Positions 7,503 to 15,900 of a DNA stretch of 53,052 nt are shown in pieces. Below the pieces are notes generated by a model. The model was not told the DNA's origin. It made no database searches and saw nothing but the letters and a program-made list of their open reading frames with translations. Numbering within the stretch: the first letter of the stretch is position 1; each line of letters begins with the position of its first letter. The position numbers were made by a program, and so were the translations under genes. This DNA is from Pseudomonas sp. C1C7 (GTDB lineage: Bacteria > Pseudomonadota > Gammaproteobacteria > Pseudomonadales > Pseudomonadaceae), in assembly GCF_013359595.1 (NCBI RefSeq), contig NZ_JABFMP010000039.1, positions 1-53,052 on the forward strand, given 5' to 3'.

Positions 7503-8228
7503 TCAGCGTACCGAGCGCAGGGAGCTGTTGATCCGTGGCAGCACGCGGCCCATGACTTCGGCGATGTAGCTCAGGAACAGGGTGCCCACCGAGCTCTTGT
7601 AGTGCTGGGGATCACGGCTGGCGATGGCCAGGATGCCGTGGATGCCCTGATGGGAGATGGCGACGACGGCGGTGGAGCCGATCTGCTTGCGCTGTTCTTC
7701 GCCGAACAGGAAGTCCAGTTCGTGCTCGCGCAGGCTGCCGCTGACGCTCTTGTCTTCCTGCAACAGGCCGCCGATGGCCACCTGGGCATCGGCGTGGGTG
7801 ACCCAGCGACCGACCGGCATGGGGTTGTCGCCAAGCAGGATGAGGCTGACGAAGGGCACCTGGAAGTCCTGGCGCAGACTGTCCTCGACGCTCATCACCA
7901 CGTCTTCCAGGGTGCTGGCGTCCATCAGGGCGAGGATCAGGCGGCGGGTTTTCTCGAACAGACGATCGTTGTCGCGGGCGACGTCCATCAGATGGGAAAG
8001 ACGGTGGCGCAACTCGATGTTGCGGTCACGCAGAATGGTCATCTGCCGTTCCACCAGCGACACGGTATCGCCGCGTCGGTGGGGAATGCGCAAGGCCGGC
8101 AGCAGTTCTTCGTGCTCGACGAAGAAGTCCGGATGAGCCTCCAGGTACGCGGCAATCGCCGCCGCCTCCAGGCTTTCGGACGCTGATTCGTCGGACTGTC
8201 GGGCGGGTACCTGTGGCTTATCGGTCAT
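7503..8228 (-). CDS. DUF484 family protein (GAF-like)
   Basis: A 241-residue protein of the DUF484 family, always found between dapF and xerC. The N-terminal part contains the family motif VAAYLxxHPDFF-like (here IAAYLEAHPDFFVEHEELL). A helical stretch with LVERQMTILRDRN follows, then a GAF-like domain from about residue 95. No catalytic residues are apparent and the function is unknown; the fixed neighbourhood suggests a link with XerC or with cell-wall precursor synthesis, but that is only inference. Confidence 0.85.
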   Translation of the reverse strand: MTDKPQVPARQSDESASESLEAAAIAAYLEAHPDFFVEHEELLPALRIPHRRGDTVSLVERQMTILRDRNIELRHRLSHLMDVARDNDRLFEKTRRLILALMDASTLEDVVMSVEDSLRQDFQVPFVSLILLGDNPMPVGRWVTHADAQVAIGGLLQEDKSVSGSLREHELDFLFGEEQRKQIGSTAVVAISHQGIHGILAIASRDPQHYKSSVGTLFLSYIAEVMGRVLPRINSSLRSVR

Positions 8229-8241
8229 GGCTTTGGCTCAC

Positions 8242-9072
8242 TCAAAGACGCACTTGTCCTTCGTATACGCGAACTGCCGGGCCGGTCATCAGAACCGGTT
8301 GGCCAGGGCCTGCCCATTCAATGGACAGACGCCCGCCAGGCAGGTCGATCAACAGCGGCGAATCCATCCACCCCTGGCTGATCGCGGCCACCGCGGCAGC
8401 GCAGGCGCCGGTTCCGCAGGCCTGGGTTTCCCCGGCACCGCGTTCCCAGACGCGCAATTGCGCGCGATTGCGGTCGATGACCTGGATGAAACCGACATTG
8501 ACCCGCGACGGGAAGCGCGGGTGATGTTCGATTTTCGGTCCCAGCTCGTGCACCGGCGCACCGTTGATGTCGCTGACCCGCAGCACGGCATGGGGGTTGC
8601 CCATCGACACCGCGGCCAGCTCCACCGACTTGCCGTCGACGTCAACCTGATAACTCAGGGCCTGTTCCTCGGCCTGGAACGGAATATCGGCCGGCACCAG
8701 GCGCGGTGCGCCCATGTCGACGCCGATCTGCCCATCGTTGCGCACATCCAGTTCGATGATCCCGCTCTTGGTTTCGACGCGGATCTTCTTCTTGGCGGTC
8801 AGGCGCTTGTCGAGCACGAAGCGGGCGAAACAGCGGGCACCGTTGCCGCACTGTTCCACTTCGGAGCCGTCGGAGTTGAAGATCCGATAACGGAAATCCA
8901 CGTCCGGGTTGCTCGGTGCTTCAACGATCAACAGCTGGTCGAAACCGATGCCGGTATGCCGGTCGCCCCACAGCTTGGCGTGCTTGGGCAGGATGTGCGC
9001 GTGCTGGCTGACCAGGTCGAGAACCATGAAGTCGTTGCCCAGGCCGTGCATCTTGGTAAAACGCAGCAGCAT
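8242..9072 (-). CDS. dapF: Diaminopimelate epimerase
   Basis: A 276-residue enzyme that converts LL- to meso-diaminopimelate, for peptidoglycan and for lysine. The two catalytic cysteines are Cys75 (EQCGNGAR) and Cys219 (QACGTGAC). The usual N-terminus MLLRFTKMHGLGNDF is present. It starts 4 bp after the lysA stop codon, and its product is the substrate of LysA, so the two consecutive enzymes are coexpressed. Confidence 0.97.
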   Translation of the reverse strand: MLLRFTKMHGLGNDFMVLDLVSQHAHILPKHAKLWGDRHTGIGFDQLLIVEAPSNPDVDFRYRIFNSDGSEVEQCGNGARCFARFVLDKRLTAKKKIRVETKSGIIELDVRNDGQIGVDMGAPRLVPADIPFQAEEQALSYQVDVDGKSVELAAVSMGNPHAVLRVSDINGAPVHELGPKIEHHPRFPSRVNVGFIQVIDRNRAQLRVWERGAGETQACGTGACAAAVAAISQGWMDSPLLIDLPGGRLSIEWAGPGQPVLMTGPAVRVYEGQVRL

Positions 9073-9076
9073 GGTT

Positions 9077-10324
9077 TTACTCCGGCAGCAGGCTTTCGCC
9101 AGCGAACAACTCGGCTACCGTTTCACGGCGACGCACTTCAAATGCCTGATCACCGTCCACCAGCACCTCGGCGGCGCGGCCGCGGGTGTTGTAGTTGGAG
9201 CTCATGACAAAGCCGTAGGCGCCCGCCGAATGCACGGCCAGCAGATCGCCTTCTTCCAGGGCCAGCTCACGCTCCTTGGCCAGGAAGTCGCCGGTCTCGC
9301 AGATCGGGCCGACGATGTCGTAGGTGCGGGCGGCGGTATCGCGTGGGCGCACGGCGGTGACGTCCATCCAGGCCTGATACAGCGCCGGGCGGATCAGGTC
9401 GTTCATGGCCGCATCGACGATGGCGAAGTCTTTGTGTTCGGTGTGCTTGAGGTACTCGACCTGGGTCAGCAGCACGCCGGCGTTGGCGACGATGAAGCGG
9501 CCCGGTTCGAACACCAGCGCCAGGTCGCGACCGTCGAGACGCTCGCGCACGGCCTTGATGTAATCGCCGGCCAGTGGCGGCTCTTCATCGCGATAACGCA
9601 CGCCCAGGCCACCACCGAGGTCGATGTGGCGCAGGTAAATTCCGCAGTCGCTCAGGCGGTCGACCAGGCCCAGCAGGCGGTCGAGGGCATCGATGAATGG
9701 CGGCAGGGTGGTCAGTTGCGAACCGATGTGGCAGTCGACGCCGACCACTTCCAGGTTCGGCAGCTGCGCGGCGCGCACGTACACGTCTTCCGCGTCGGCG
9801 ATGGCGATGCCGAACTTGTTCTCTTTGAGACCGGTGGATATGTACGGGTGGGTGCCGGCGTCGACGTCCGGGTTCACGCGCAGGGAGATCGGGGCGCGAA
9901 CGCCGAGCTCCGCGGCCACCACTTGCAGGCGCTCCAGCTCGTCGGTGGACTCGACGTTGAAGCAGTGCACGCCCACTTCCAGGGCGCGGCGCATGTCGTC
10001 ACGGGTCTTGCCGACGCCGGAGAACACGATCTTGTCGGCGCTGCCGCCGGCGGCCAGCACGCGTTCGAGCTCGCCACGGGAAACGATGTCGAAACCGGCG
10101 CCAAGACGGGCCAGGACATTCAGTACGCCCAGGTTGGAGTTGGCCTTGACGGCGAAGCAGACCAGGTGCGGCATGCCGGCCAGCGCATCGGCGTAGGCCA
10201 GATACTGGGCTTCGATGTGGGCACGGGAATAAACGTAGGTCGGTGTACCAAAGCGATCAGCGATAGCAGACAGGGCAACACCTTCCGCGAACAGTTCACC
10301 GTCACGGTAGTTAAAAGCGTCCAT
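9077..10324 (-). CDS. lysA: Diaminopimelate decarboxylase
   Basis: A 415-residue fold-type III PLP enzyme that makes L-lysine from meso-diaminopimelate. The PLP lysine is Lys60 (FAVKANSN). The glycine-rich phosphate-binding segment (DLGGGLGV) and the active-site motif with the shared cysteine (GPICETGDF) are intact. No LysR-type activator gene (lysR) is adjacent, unlike in E. coli. It is the second gene of the operon, 9 bp after the small lipoprotein gene. Confidence 0.97.
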   Translation of the reverse strand: MDAFNYRDGELFAEGVALSAIADRFGTPTYVYSRAHIEAQYLAYADALAGMPHLVCFAVKANSNLGVLNVLARLGAGFDIVSRGELERVLAAGGSADKIVFSGVGKTRDDMRRALEVGVHCFNVESTDELERLQVVAAELGVRAPISLRVNPDVDAGTHPYISTGLKENKFGIAIADAEDVYVRAAQLPNLEVVGVDCHIGSQLTTLPPFIDALDRLLGLVDRLSDCGIYLRHIDLGGGLGVRYRDEEPPLAGDYIKAVRERLDGRDLALVFEPGRFIVANAGVLLTQVEYLKHTEHKDFAIVDAAMNDLIRPALYQAWMDVTAVRPRDTAARTYDIVGPICETGDFLAKERELALEEGDLLAVHSAGAYGFVMSSNYNTRGRAAEVLVDGDQAFEVRRRETVAELFAGESLLPE

Positions 10325-10333
10325 GATGCTCCC

Positions 10334-10504
10334 TTATTGGTAGACGTCGTGCTTGTGCTTGGACGATTGCTTCTGCGAGGACTGGGCTTGCTCGGCCGGG
10401 TCCTGGTCATCGTCGGGCAGGTACAGCGGGCCTTTTTGACCGCAGGCCGAGACGAGGCAGGCGATCGCGAGGAGCGCAGCAAGGGAAGAGATCAGGCGCT
10501 TCAT
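10334..10504 (-). CDS. lptM: LptM/YifL-like small lipoprotein
   Basis: A 56-residue lipoprotein with a signal peptide and lipobox (CLVSAC, lipidated Cys21). The conserved segment CGQKGPLYLP directly follows. This is the signature of YifL, renamed LptM in E. coli, which stabilises the LptD-LptE lipopolysaccharide translocon at the outer membrane; P. aeruginosa calls the gene at this site lppL. The tail (residues 31-56) is charged and variable. It opens the lysA-dapF operon, which is also where enterobacteria place it (next to dapF). Confidence 0.85.
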   Translation of the reverse strand: MKRLISSLAALLAIACLVSACGQKGPLYLPDDDQDPAEQAQSSQKQSSKHKHDVYQ

Positions 10505-10538
10505 GGCGAAATCCTTGAAAATGCATTAATTGGGCCGG

Positions 10539-10567
10539 AGTATACCGGCCACCCGACGGCTTGCCTA
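10539..10567 (-). promoter_or_regulatory. Sigma-70-type promoter of the lptM-lysA-dapF operon
   Basis: Reading on the - strand: TAGGCA, a 17-bp spacer and TATACT, 35 bp upstream of the lptM start. The rest of the divergent region (10568-10808) holds a repeat and the cyaY leader; a TATACT at about 10612 on the + strand may serve cyaY. Confidence 0.5.
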
Positions 10568-10649
10568 TGCGAGGGGGCTCCCGTCCGGCGGGGCTTGGCG
10601 CATGCAGGTCGCTATACTGCATTCCCTGTGGGCAGTCCGGGCACCGCAT

Positions 10650-10697
10650 TCCCTACAGGTCCTGCGGCGGCCTGACTGATCAGGCCCGCTCCCACAG
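10650..10697. repeat. REP-like hairpin
   Basis: GGCCTGACTGATCAGGCC (10669-10686) followed by CGCTCCCACAG resembles the end of a B-type REP with a different stem. It lies in the divergent lptM-cyaY gap. Confidence 0.4.
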
Positions 10698-10808
10698 TTT
10701 TTGGTTTCCAAAGGATAGGGTTCCCGGGCTTTAATCTTTGCAATCGACGAGACTCGGCCGTATCTTGCGGCGCTTGAGCCTGATCAGACACTTTTTGAGG
10801 TTGCCGTA

Positions 10809-11141
10809 ATGAGTTTGTCCGAAGCGCGTTTCCATGATCTGGTCGATGCCACCCAGCAAACCCTGGAAGACATCTTCGAGGACAGCGACCTGGATATCGA
10901 TCTGGAGAGCTCGGCCGGTGTGCTGACCGTCAAGTTCGAAAACGGCACCCAGCTGATCTTCAGCCGCCAGGAGCCGCTGCGTCAGCTGTGGCTGGCGGCG
11001 GTGTCCGGCGGTTTCCACTTCGATTACGACGAAGAGAGCGAGCGCTGGATGTGCGACAAGAGCGAAGAGCAGCTGGGCGAAATGCTCGAGCGCATCGTCC
11101 GCCAGCAGGCCGGTGTCGAATTCGATTTCGAAGGTCTGTAA
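10809..11141 (+). CDS. cyaY: Iron donor protein CyaY (frataxin)
   Basis: A 110-residue bacterial frataxin, which binds iron and modulates cysteine desulfurase IscS during iron-sulfur cluster assembly. The acidic first helix (about residues 6-31: Asp/Glu clusters around LEDIFEDSDLDIDLE) forms the iron-binding ridge. The conserved sheet motifs RQLWLAAVSGGFHFDYD and WMCDKS follow. Length matches the family (about 106). The cysteine-rich DUF1289 gene begins 4 bp after its stop codon, so the two are probably cotranslated. Confidence 0.95.
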   Translation: MSLSEARFHDLVDATQQTLEDIFEDSDLDIDLESSAGVLTVKFENGTQLIFSRQEPLRQLWLAAVSGGFHFDYDEESERWMCDKSEEQLGEMLERIVRQQAGVEFDFEGL

Positions 11142-11145
11142 CACC

Positions 11146-11373
11146 GTGACACAACCTGCTCCGGTCCGTCCGCCCAAGCCGCTCTACAGCAACGTCAGCC
11201 CGGCGGTGCCCTCGCCCTGCTGCAATGTGTGCCGGCTGGATGAGCAAAAAGTCTGCACAGGATGTTTCCGTCATGTCGAAGACATCCGCGAGTGGCGGTC
11301 GGCGGATGACGAGCGCCGGCGCGTCATCTGCCAGCAGGCCAAAGTGCGCAAAAGCACCGCCACCTCCCTGTAG
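11146..11373 (+). CDS. DUF1289 small cysteine-rich protein
   Basis: A 75-residue protein starting at GTG. Its core CCNVCRLDEQKVCTGCFRH has the DUF1289 cysteine pattern, followed by the family tail EIREW-like (DIREW) and a late Cys62. Such a CxxC-x8-CxxC arrangement suggests a metal or iron-sulfur site, but no function is known for the family. It directly follows frataxin with a 4-bp gap, too short for the first gene's ribosome to dissociate. The stop codon TAG is the first part of a REP element (CTGTAGGAGCG), so the repeat now defines the end of the protein. Confidence 0.85.
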   Translation: MTQPAPVRPPKPLYSNVSPAVPSPCCNVCRLDEQKVCTGCFRHVEDIREWRSADDERRRVICQQAKVRKSTATSL

Positions 11374-11459
11374 GAGCGAAGCTTGCTCGCGAACCAGGCG
11401 ATGCGGTCTATCAGATAGAACCGGTAATCGTTCTTCGCGGGCAAGCCTCGCTCCTGCGG
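11368..11459. repeat. BIME of REP family C
   Basis: Inverted copies at 11371-11392 (TAGGAGCGAAGCTTGCTCGC) and about 11435-11459 (CGCGGGCAAGCCTCGCTCC). Its first base triplet supplies the DUF1289 stop codon. The arms are less alike than in the REP-A pairs. Confidence 0.85.
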
Positions 11460-11493
11460 GCGGCGTCACTGGCTTGTATATTTTTTGAGCTGT

Positions 11494-11570
11494 GATAGTG
11501 TCCGAATACGCCTCAACCCATCGAGGCTTGTGAAAACCCCGCCTTGTTTCTGGCGGGGTTTTGCTTTTTT
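11494..11570 (+). ncRNA. Structured rnk leader / short terminated RNA
   Basis: A candidate -10 (GATAGT, 11494-11499) would start a transcript near 11506. That RNA would form the hairpin GCCTC-N8-GAGGC (11510-11527). A strong terminator follows: AAAACCCCGCC-TTGTTTC-(T)GGCGGGGTTTT (11533-11562) and a T-run to 11570. rnk begins 28 bp later. I recall a comparative-genomics motif called the rnk leader, which this fits; the mechanism is unknown. It may attenuate rnk or be released as a small RNA of about 65 nt. Confidence 0.6.
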
Positions 11571-11598
11571 GTGCAGAAGAAAGGAGTCTGCCCTGATC

Positions 11599-12009
11599 AT
11601 GACCGCACCTTCCATCACCCTTACCCGTCTGGACGTTCAGCGTCTGGAGCGTCTGATCGACAGCCTGGATGAAAACCTGCCGGGCGTTATTGCGTTGCAA
11701 ACCGAGCTGGACCGAGCCGACACGCTGGTGGGCCACGATGAAGTGCCGCCTGATGTCGTGACCATGAATTCGCGCGTTCATTGCCGTGAAGAAAGCAGCG
11801 GCAAGGACTACCACCTGACCCTGGTTTACCCTAAGGACGCCAACGCCGACGAAGGCAAGGTCTCGATCCTGGCACCGGTGGGCAGCGCACTGCTGGGCCT
11901 GAAAGTCGGCCAGCACATCGACTGGCCGGCACCCGGCGGCAAGACCCTGAAGCTGACGTTGCTGGAAGTCGAATCGCAACCGTCCAATGGCGGCGACTAC
12001 AACGTCTGA
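11599..12009 (+). CDS. rnk: Nucleoside diphosphate kinase regulator
   Basis: A 136-residue Rnk protein of the GreA/GreB structural class. In P. aeruginosa and E. coli, Rnk affects nucleoside diphosphate kinase levels and alginate synthesis, and it can bind RNA polymerase. An N-terminal helical hairpin (ITLTRLDVQRLERLIDSLD) is followed by a GreA-type C-terminal domain with the motif ILAPVGSALLGLKVGQ. I start at MTAPSITL. The nearest Shine-Dalgarno (AAGGAG, 11580-11585) is 13 bases upstream, unusually far, and no closer AUG, GUG or UUG is in frame. Expression probably depends on the terminator in its leader. Confidence 0.92.
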   Translation: MTAPSITLTRLDVQRLERLIDSLDENLPGVIALQTELDRADTLVGHDEVPPDVVTMNSRVHCREESSGKDYHLTLVYPKDANADEGKVSILAPVGSALLGLKVGQHIDWPAPGGKTLKLTLLEVESQPSNGGDYNV

Positions 12010-12016
12010 CCCCGCC

Positions 12017-14857
12017 TCACACCTGATCGAGCGCCTCGTTCAATGCGCGCTCCAGGTCCGCCTTGTAGCGCAGATACAGATTGCTGGAACCCTGACCGTC
12101 ACCGAGCAGGCCCGAAAGGTCCAGGTCGGTGATGTAGCAGCGGTAGCGTTGGGTCTCGCGGCGCTGCTCGACGATTTCCCGGGCGACCACGCTGAACAGC
12201 TGGTCGCCATGCTCCAACTCTGAAAACTCCCGCTGATTGCAATACAGGGTCACCTGCACCTCGCCCGGTGCGGCTTTGCCGACGATTGCCTGCACGTCAT
12301 AGAAGGGTTTGTTGGCCGGCGTGTCCGGCGCCGGCCGGGCTTCGACGCGGCGCGCGCGCCCAGTGCCCGACGGCAGGAGCTGGTAATACAGGATGTCCAG
12401 GCTGCGAGGCTGGGCGGTCATCGGCAATGAGGCGTCGCGCCGGTACTGGATCGATTGCAGGAAACGTTGCAGCGGCACCAGCAGGCTCTGCTCGTCGTGC
12501 CACGGCAGGCGCTGCTGCCACAGCGCATTGAATTCATCGAGCACGTACAGCTCGGCGTGATCCTCATTGACCCGGTAGAACACCTGAATGCAGTCGGGCT
12601 GGCCCATGGGCAGCAGCAGGGCGAGGTCGTGGTCTTCCAGGGCCATCGAATCCAGGTGCAGCGGGCTGTAGCTGACCAGTTCCTCGCTCAGGTAATCGAC
12701 CAGCGCCGTCAGCGTCGGCAAGGCGACATGATTGACCTGGCCCGGCACCAGCTCCAGCACGTGATAGTGCTGCTGAACCTGAATCAGGTAGCGGTGATTG
12801 AGCTTGCTCAGCAACAGGTTCTGCGCCGTGTCGAGGATGCCCTCCACGCGCTGCGCGATGAATTGCGCGCGGTTGTGGCAGAAGCAGCGCACCCGCAGCC
12901 GGGGCTGATTCGGGCCGTCGGGCAGGTCGTTGAGGTAATCGCGCACGCAGTCGAGCAGGGCGTGGGGGCCGTCGAAGCGACTCACCAGTACTTCGTTCCA
13001 GCTGTTGAGCGTGACCTGATCCAGGGTCAGCACCAGATTTTCCCGGACCCCCGCATAACTCAGGGAGTCGGTGCGTTCGGTGGTCATCAGGATGTTCAGG
13101 TCGCGGTGGTGCTTGAGCGGGTCGACGCCGACGTTCACCAGAATCAGCACTTCGCCGGGCACGCTGGCCCGCAGCAGAGGTTCTTCGTCGACGGTCGGCA
13201 TCGGCAGGGGAATGGTCTGCTGCAGGCTGCCGAGCAGGTTGAACAGTTCGAATTCGCTCAGGTCGCTGCTGCCGGGGTGCAGGGCCAGGCGGGTGCTGCT
13301 GTCGATCACGCCGTTGCGGTGGCACCAGGTCAGCAGTTCGAGCAACTGGCGGCTGCGCTTGATCGGCGCGAAGTGCTCCCACTCAAGCGCGGTCAGGCTG
13401 CCGTTGTACAGGCCCCATTGGGATTGCCCGGCTTCCTTTTTGTTGGGCGCGTGCACCAGCGTCAGGGTGTCCTCGGCCAGGTCCGGGGCGATGCCCGGGT
13501 TGATGAACTCGACCTTGTCCGCCTTGCGCTCGAACGCTGCGTACAGACGCCGGCCGAGCACGCTGAGGTCGCGCTTGTTGATCAGGCTGACGGTCTGTTC
13601 CTGACGGGCGAACTGGGTCAGGAAGCGGTAGCTGTAATTGAGCTCGTTGACCAGCGCCCGGCGCTCGGAGCTGACCTGGCGGACTTTCCACTGACTGCGG
13701 CTGTCGAGCAGCGCCAATTGCCGATGATCCCAGTGCCATTCGTGGGCCAGGCGTTCCAGCAGCGAGCGCTGCCAGCTCTGAGTGCGGCTGTTGCCGGTGA
13801 GTTTGCGATTGACCTTCAGGTACAGCGCGCGTCGCACCAGTTCCAGGCGCTCCGGCTCGTTGCGGGCAATCAGGTATTCCTCGATGCGCCGGTACACCAC
13901 GACATACGGGTCCAACTCATCCAGATCGAGGCGGTTGGCGAACACCGCCTGTTTGTAGCGCAGGCTCAGGCACTGGACCCGCGGGTGTTCGCTGGCGTAC
14001 ACCTCGGTCAGCAGCAGCTTGAGCACCGACTTGTAGGGCGACTCGATGCCCTTGAACAACTGCCACAGCCCGGCGCCAATGAACTCGCCGGGCGGGATGA
14101 AGGCGAGGTTGCCCAGGTCGAGGGTTTCGTCGGCCCGGATGAAGCGCTTGGACAGCAACGTATGGGTGTAGCGATCGTAGCTGGACTCTTCGTAGACCGG
14201 CACCAGCCACCAGATCGGCGTGCGCCCGGCCAGCCAGATCGCGGTGCGATAGAACTCGTCGAGCAGCAGGTAGTGCTGGGTGGTGCCGCAATTCTCGGAG
14301 CTGAGCTGATTGTCGCGCTCGCCCCGCACGAACCGCTCCGGATCGATCAGGAAGAAGTGCGCCTCGGCGCCCTGGCTGGCGGCCCAGGCTTCGAGCAACT
14401 GGCATTTCTTGCGCAGCTCGTTGAGTTCGCTCTCGCTCAGGTCCGGGCTGTGACAGACCCACAGGTCCATATCGCTCTGGTCGGCCTGGGCCAGGGTGCC
14501 GAGGCTGCCCATCAGGAACAGGCCGTGAATCGGTCGTGGCGGATTGCTGCCGTGGCGCGGTTTATAGGTAAACGAACGGGTCAGGCGCTGGGCTTCGGCC
14601 AGCAGGTTGGCGTCGGGCTCGTAGTTCGACAGCCCGGCCGGGGTGCTGCTCGAGACATACCCTGGCAACAGCGGATGATTGACGTGGAAAAACAGCGGCA
14701 ACAGGCTCAGCACGCCTTGCTGGCGGGTCGACAACCCCTCCATGGCGCGGGCCATGCGACCTTCGTTGAGCTTCAGAAAGCGCGCGCGCAGCTGGCTCAG
14801 CACCTTGCGGTCGATGCCCTCGTCCAGATCGGGGCGGATTTCATGGTTGCGGGTCAT
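12017..14857 (-). CDS. cyaA: Class I adenylate cyclase
   Basis: A 946-residue class I (enterobacterial type) adenylate cyclase, which makes cAMP for Vfr/CRP signalling. The N-terminal half is the catalytic nucleotidyltransferase domain; the motif GS (117-118) followed by DMD (129-131, QSDMDLW) fits the metal-binding site. The C-terminal half is regulatory. The length is a little above the E. coli enzyme (848). It is convergent with rnk (7 bp between the stop codons) and codirectional with the TIGR02647 gene. Upstream, 14858-15047 holds its leader and one stem-loop. Confidence 0.95.
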   Translation of the reverse strand: MTRNHEIRPDLDEGIDRKVLSQLRARFLKLNEGRMARAMEGLSTRQQGVLSLLPLFFHVNHPLLPGYVSSSTPAGLSNYEPDANLLAEAQRLTRSFTYKPRHGSNPPRPIHGLFLMGSLGTLAQADQSDMDLWVCHSPDLSESELNELRKKCQLLEAWAASQGAEAHFFLIDPERFVRGERDNQLSSENCGTTQHYLLLDEFYRTAIWLAGRTPIWWLVPVYEESSYDRYTHTLLSKRFIRADETLDLGNLAFIPPGEFIGAGLWQLFKGIESPYKSVLKLLLTEVYASEHPRVQCLSLRYKQAVFANRLDLDELDPYVVVYRRIEEYLIARNEPERLELVRRALYLKVNRKLTGNSRTQSWQRSLLERLAHEWHWDHRQLALLDSRSQWKVRQVSSERRALVNELNYSYRFLTQFARQEQTVSLINKRDLSVLGRRLYAAFERKADKVEFINPGIAPDLAEDTLTLVHAPNKKEAGQSQWGLYNGSLTALEWEHFAPIKRSRQLLELLTWCHRNGVIDSSTRLALHPGSSDLSEFELFNLLGSLQQTIPLPMPTVDEEPLLRASVPGEVLILVNVGVDPLKHHRDLNILMTTERTDSLSYAGVRENLVLTLDQVTLNSWNEVLVSRFDGPHALLDCVRDYLNDLPDGPNQPRLRVRCFCHNRAQFIAQRVEGILDTAQNLLLSKLNHRYLIQVQQHYHVLELVPGQVNHVALPTLTALVDYLSEELVSYSPLHLDSMALEDHDLALLLPMGQPDCIQVFYRVNEDHAELYVLDEFNALWQQRLPWHDEQSLLVPLQRFLQSIQYRRDASLPMTAQPRSLDILYYQLLPSGTGRARRVEARPAPDTPANKPFYDVQAIVGKAAPGEVQVTLYCNQREFSELEHGDQLFSVVAREIVEQRRETQRYRCYITDLDLSGLLGDGQGSSNLYLRYKADLERALNEALDQV

Positions 14858-15001
14858 GTCAGCTCAAACCGGCTCGCAGGGCTCGGACGTGGGGCTTTGG
14901 GGTGAGCGCAGTTTAGCGTCTCGTCCCTTGGACATTTAAGCTGATTTTGTTTTTTTGACGTCAGATTTATAACGTTGGAAAAGGTCAGTCAGCCGAACAG
15001 G

Positions 15002-15034
15002 CCCACGGATGTCCCGTTTCGGGTTTTCCGTGGG
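15002..15034. other. Nested stem-loop between two - strand genes
   Basis: CCCACGGA and TCCGTGGG enclose a second stem CCCG-TTT-CGGG. There is no T-run on either strand, so it is not a standard terminator. It may be a processing or pausing structure between the TIGR02647 gene and cyaA. Confidence 0.4.
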
Positions 15035-15047
15035 CGATACGGTACGG

Positions 15048-15293
15048 TCAGGCCGTTTCCTGAGTCGTCAGGATGGTCAGAAGGGATTGAGCGTGTTCGG
15101 CGGCATCGCGCCCCAGGCTGGTCAGGTAACCGCCATCGGGCTGGGTAATCAGTTCTTTTTCGTGCAGGCGTTTGGCAGCGGCAATGGCTTGAGGGGCAGC
15201 GGTGTGATGAATTTTCAGACCTTCCTGGGAACTGTCCAGGTTGTAGAGTGCAAGGATTTCCAGTTCGGCAACCAACTCAGGGGTAAACGACAT
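15048..15293 (-). CDS. TIGR02647 family small protein
   Basis: An 81-residue protein matching the Pseudomonas/gammaproteobacterial family TIGR02647, annotated as DNA-binding from its winged-helix-like prediction. It has the family start MSFTPELVAELEILALYNLD and a helix-rich body (HHTAAPQAIAAAKRLHEKEL) followed by a beta-wing-like TQPDGGYLTSLG. No target is known. The same gene lies next to cyaA in P. aeruginosa. Confidence 0.8.
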   Translation of the reverse strand: MSFTPELVAELEILALYNLDSSQEGLKIHHTAAPQAIAAAKRLHEKELITQPDGGYLTSLGRDAAEHAQSLLTILTTQETA

Positions 15294-15390
15294 AAGGACT
15301 CCATACTTTCTAGGAATGGGACAACAGCGCCCTTAAGGTGAACCTGCCGGTGCGGCATGTCCAGTGCCAACACAACAAATCGGAATCTCT

Positions 15391-15480
15391 TGTAGGAGCG
15401 AGGCTTGCCCGCGAAGAACGATGACGCGGTTTGTCTGGCAAACCGTGTTGGGGCGTTCGCGGGCAAGCCTCGCTCCTGCA
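15391..15480. repeat. BIME of REP family C
   Basis: Inverted 25-bp arms (15391-15415 and 15456-15480; core GGAGCGAGGCTTGCCCGCG) with one mismatch. A small hairpin GGTTTG-TCTGG-CAAACC lies in the spacer. Confidence 0.9.
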
Positions 15481-15491
15481 AGGGGGCGGGG

Positions 15492-15776
15492 TTATTGCTT
15501 TTCCGGGGGCAGTTCCGGCAGCGCCCGCAGCGCCGCTTCGTACCATTCGGTGTTGAACGGGCGGTCTTCTTCGAGGATCGCGTCGATTTCCACCGCCAGA
15601 ACGTGAGCCATCAGGTTGAGGATGTCCTCGCGCTCGTAGCCCACCAGGGTCAGCTTGTTGTACGTCGCCTTGGCCGCCGGCGGGTTTTCGCTTTCGATCT
15701 GGTTTTCGATGGCCTGGATCAGGGTGCTTTCGGCGAACTCTTCGTCGTCGTTGTCGATATCGGTTGGCTCGCTCAT
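15492..15776 (-). CDS. Conserved hypothetical acidic protein
   Basis: A 94-residue acidic protein with an N-terminal run of Asp/Glu (MSEPTDIDNDDEEFAEST). The helical middle reads LVGYEREDILNLMAHVLAVE, and the C-terminal part ends in WYEAALRALPELP. I do not recognise a domain, though this looks like a conserved Pseudomonas protein. The reading frame is open further upstream, but MSEPTD has a Shine-Dalgarno-like GAGGAGCC in front. It is cytosolic by sequence. Confidence 0.7.
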   Translation of the reverse strand: MSEPTDIDNDDEEFAESTLIQAIENQIESENPPAAKATYNKLTLVGYEREDILNLMAHVLAVEIDAILEEDRPFNTEWYEAALRALPELPPEKQ

Positions 15777-15900
15777 GGCTGGCTCCTCGGGAAATGGCGG
15801 CCAGTTTACCCGCATTCAGCCCGGTGATGCTGCTGGCAAGAATCCGCGCGCCGTTCTATAAACAGACACCGCCCACCCCGCACGGCCTGGAGGCTTTGTG

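Noticed and set aside
12455..14905. Long open frame (816 codons) antisense to cyaA
   Set aside because: It is a shadow of the cyaA gene caused by high-GC codon bias; no ribosome site or family match is visible, while cyaA matches its family throughout.
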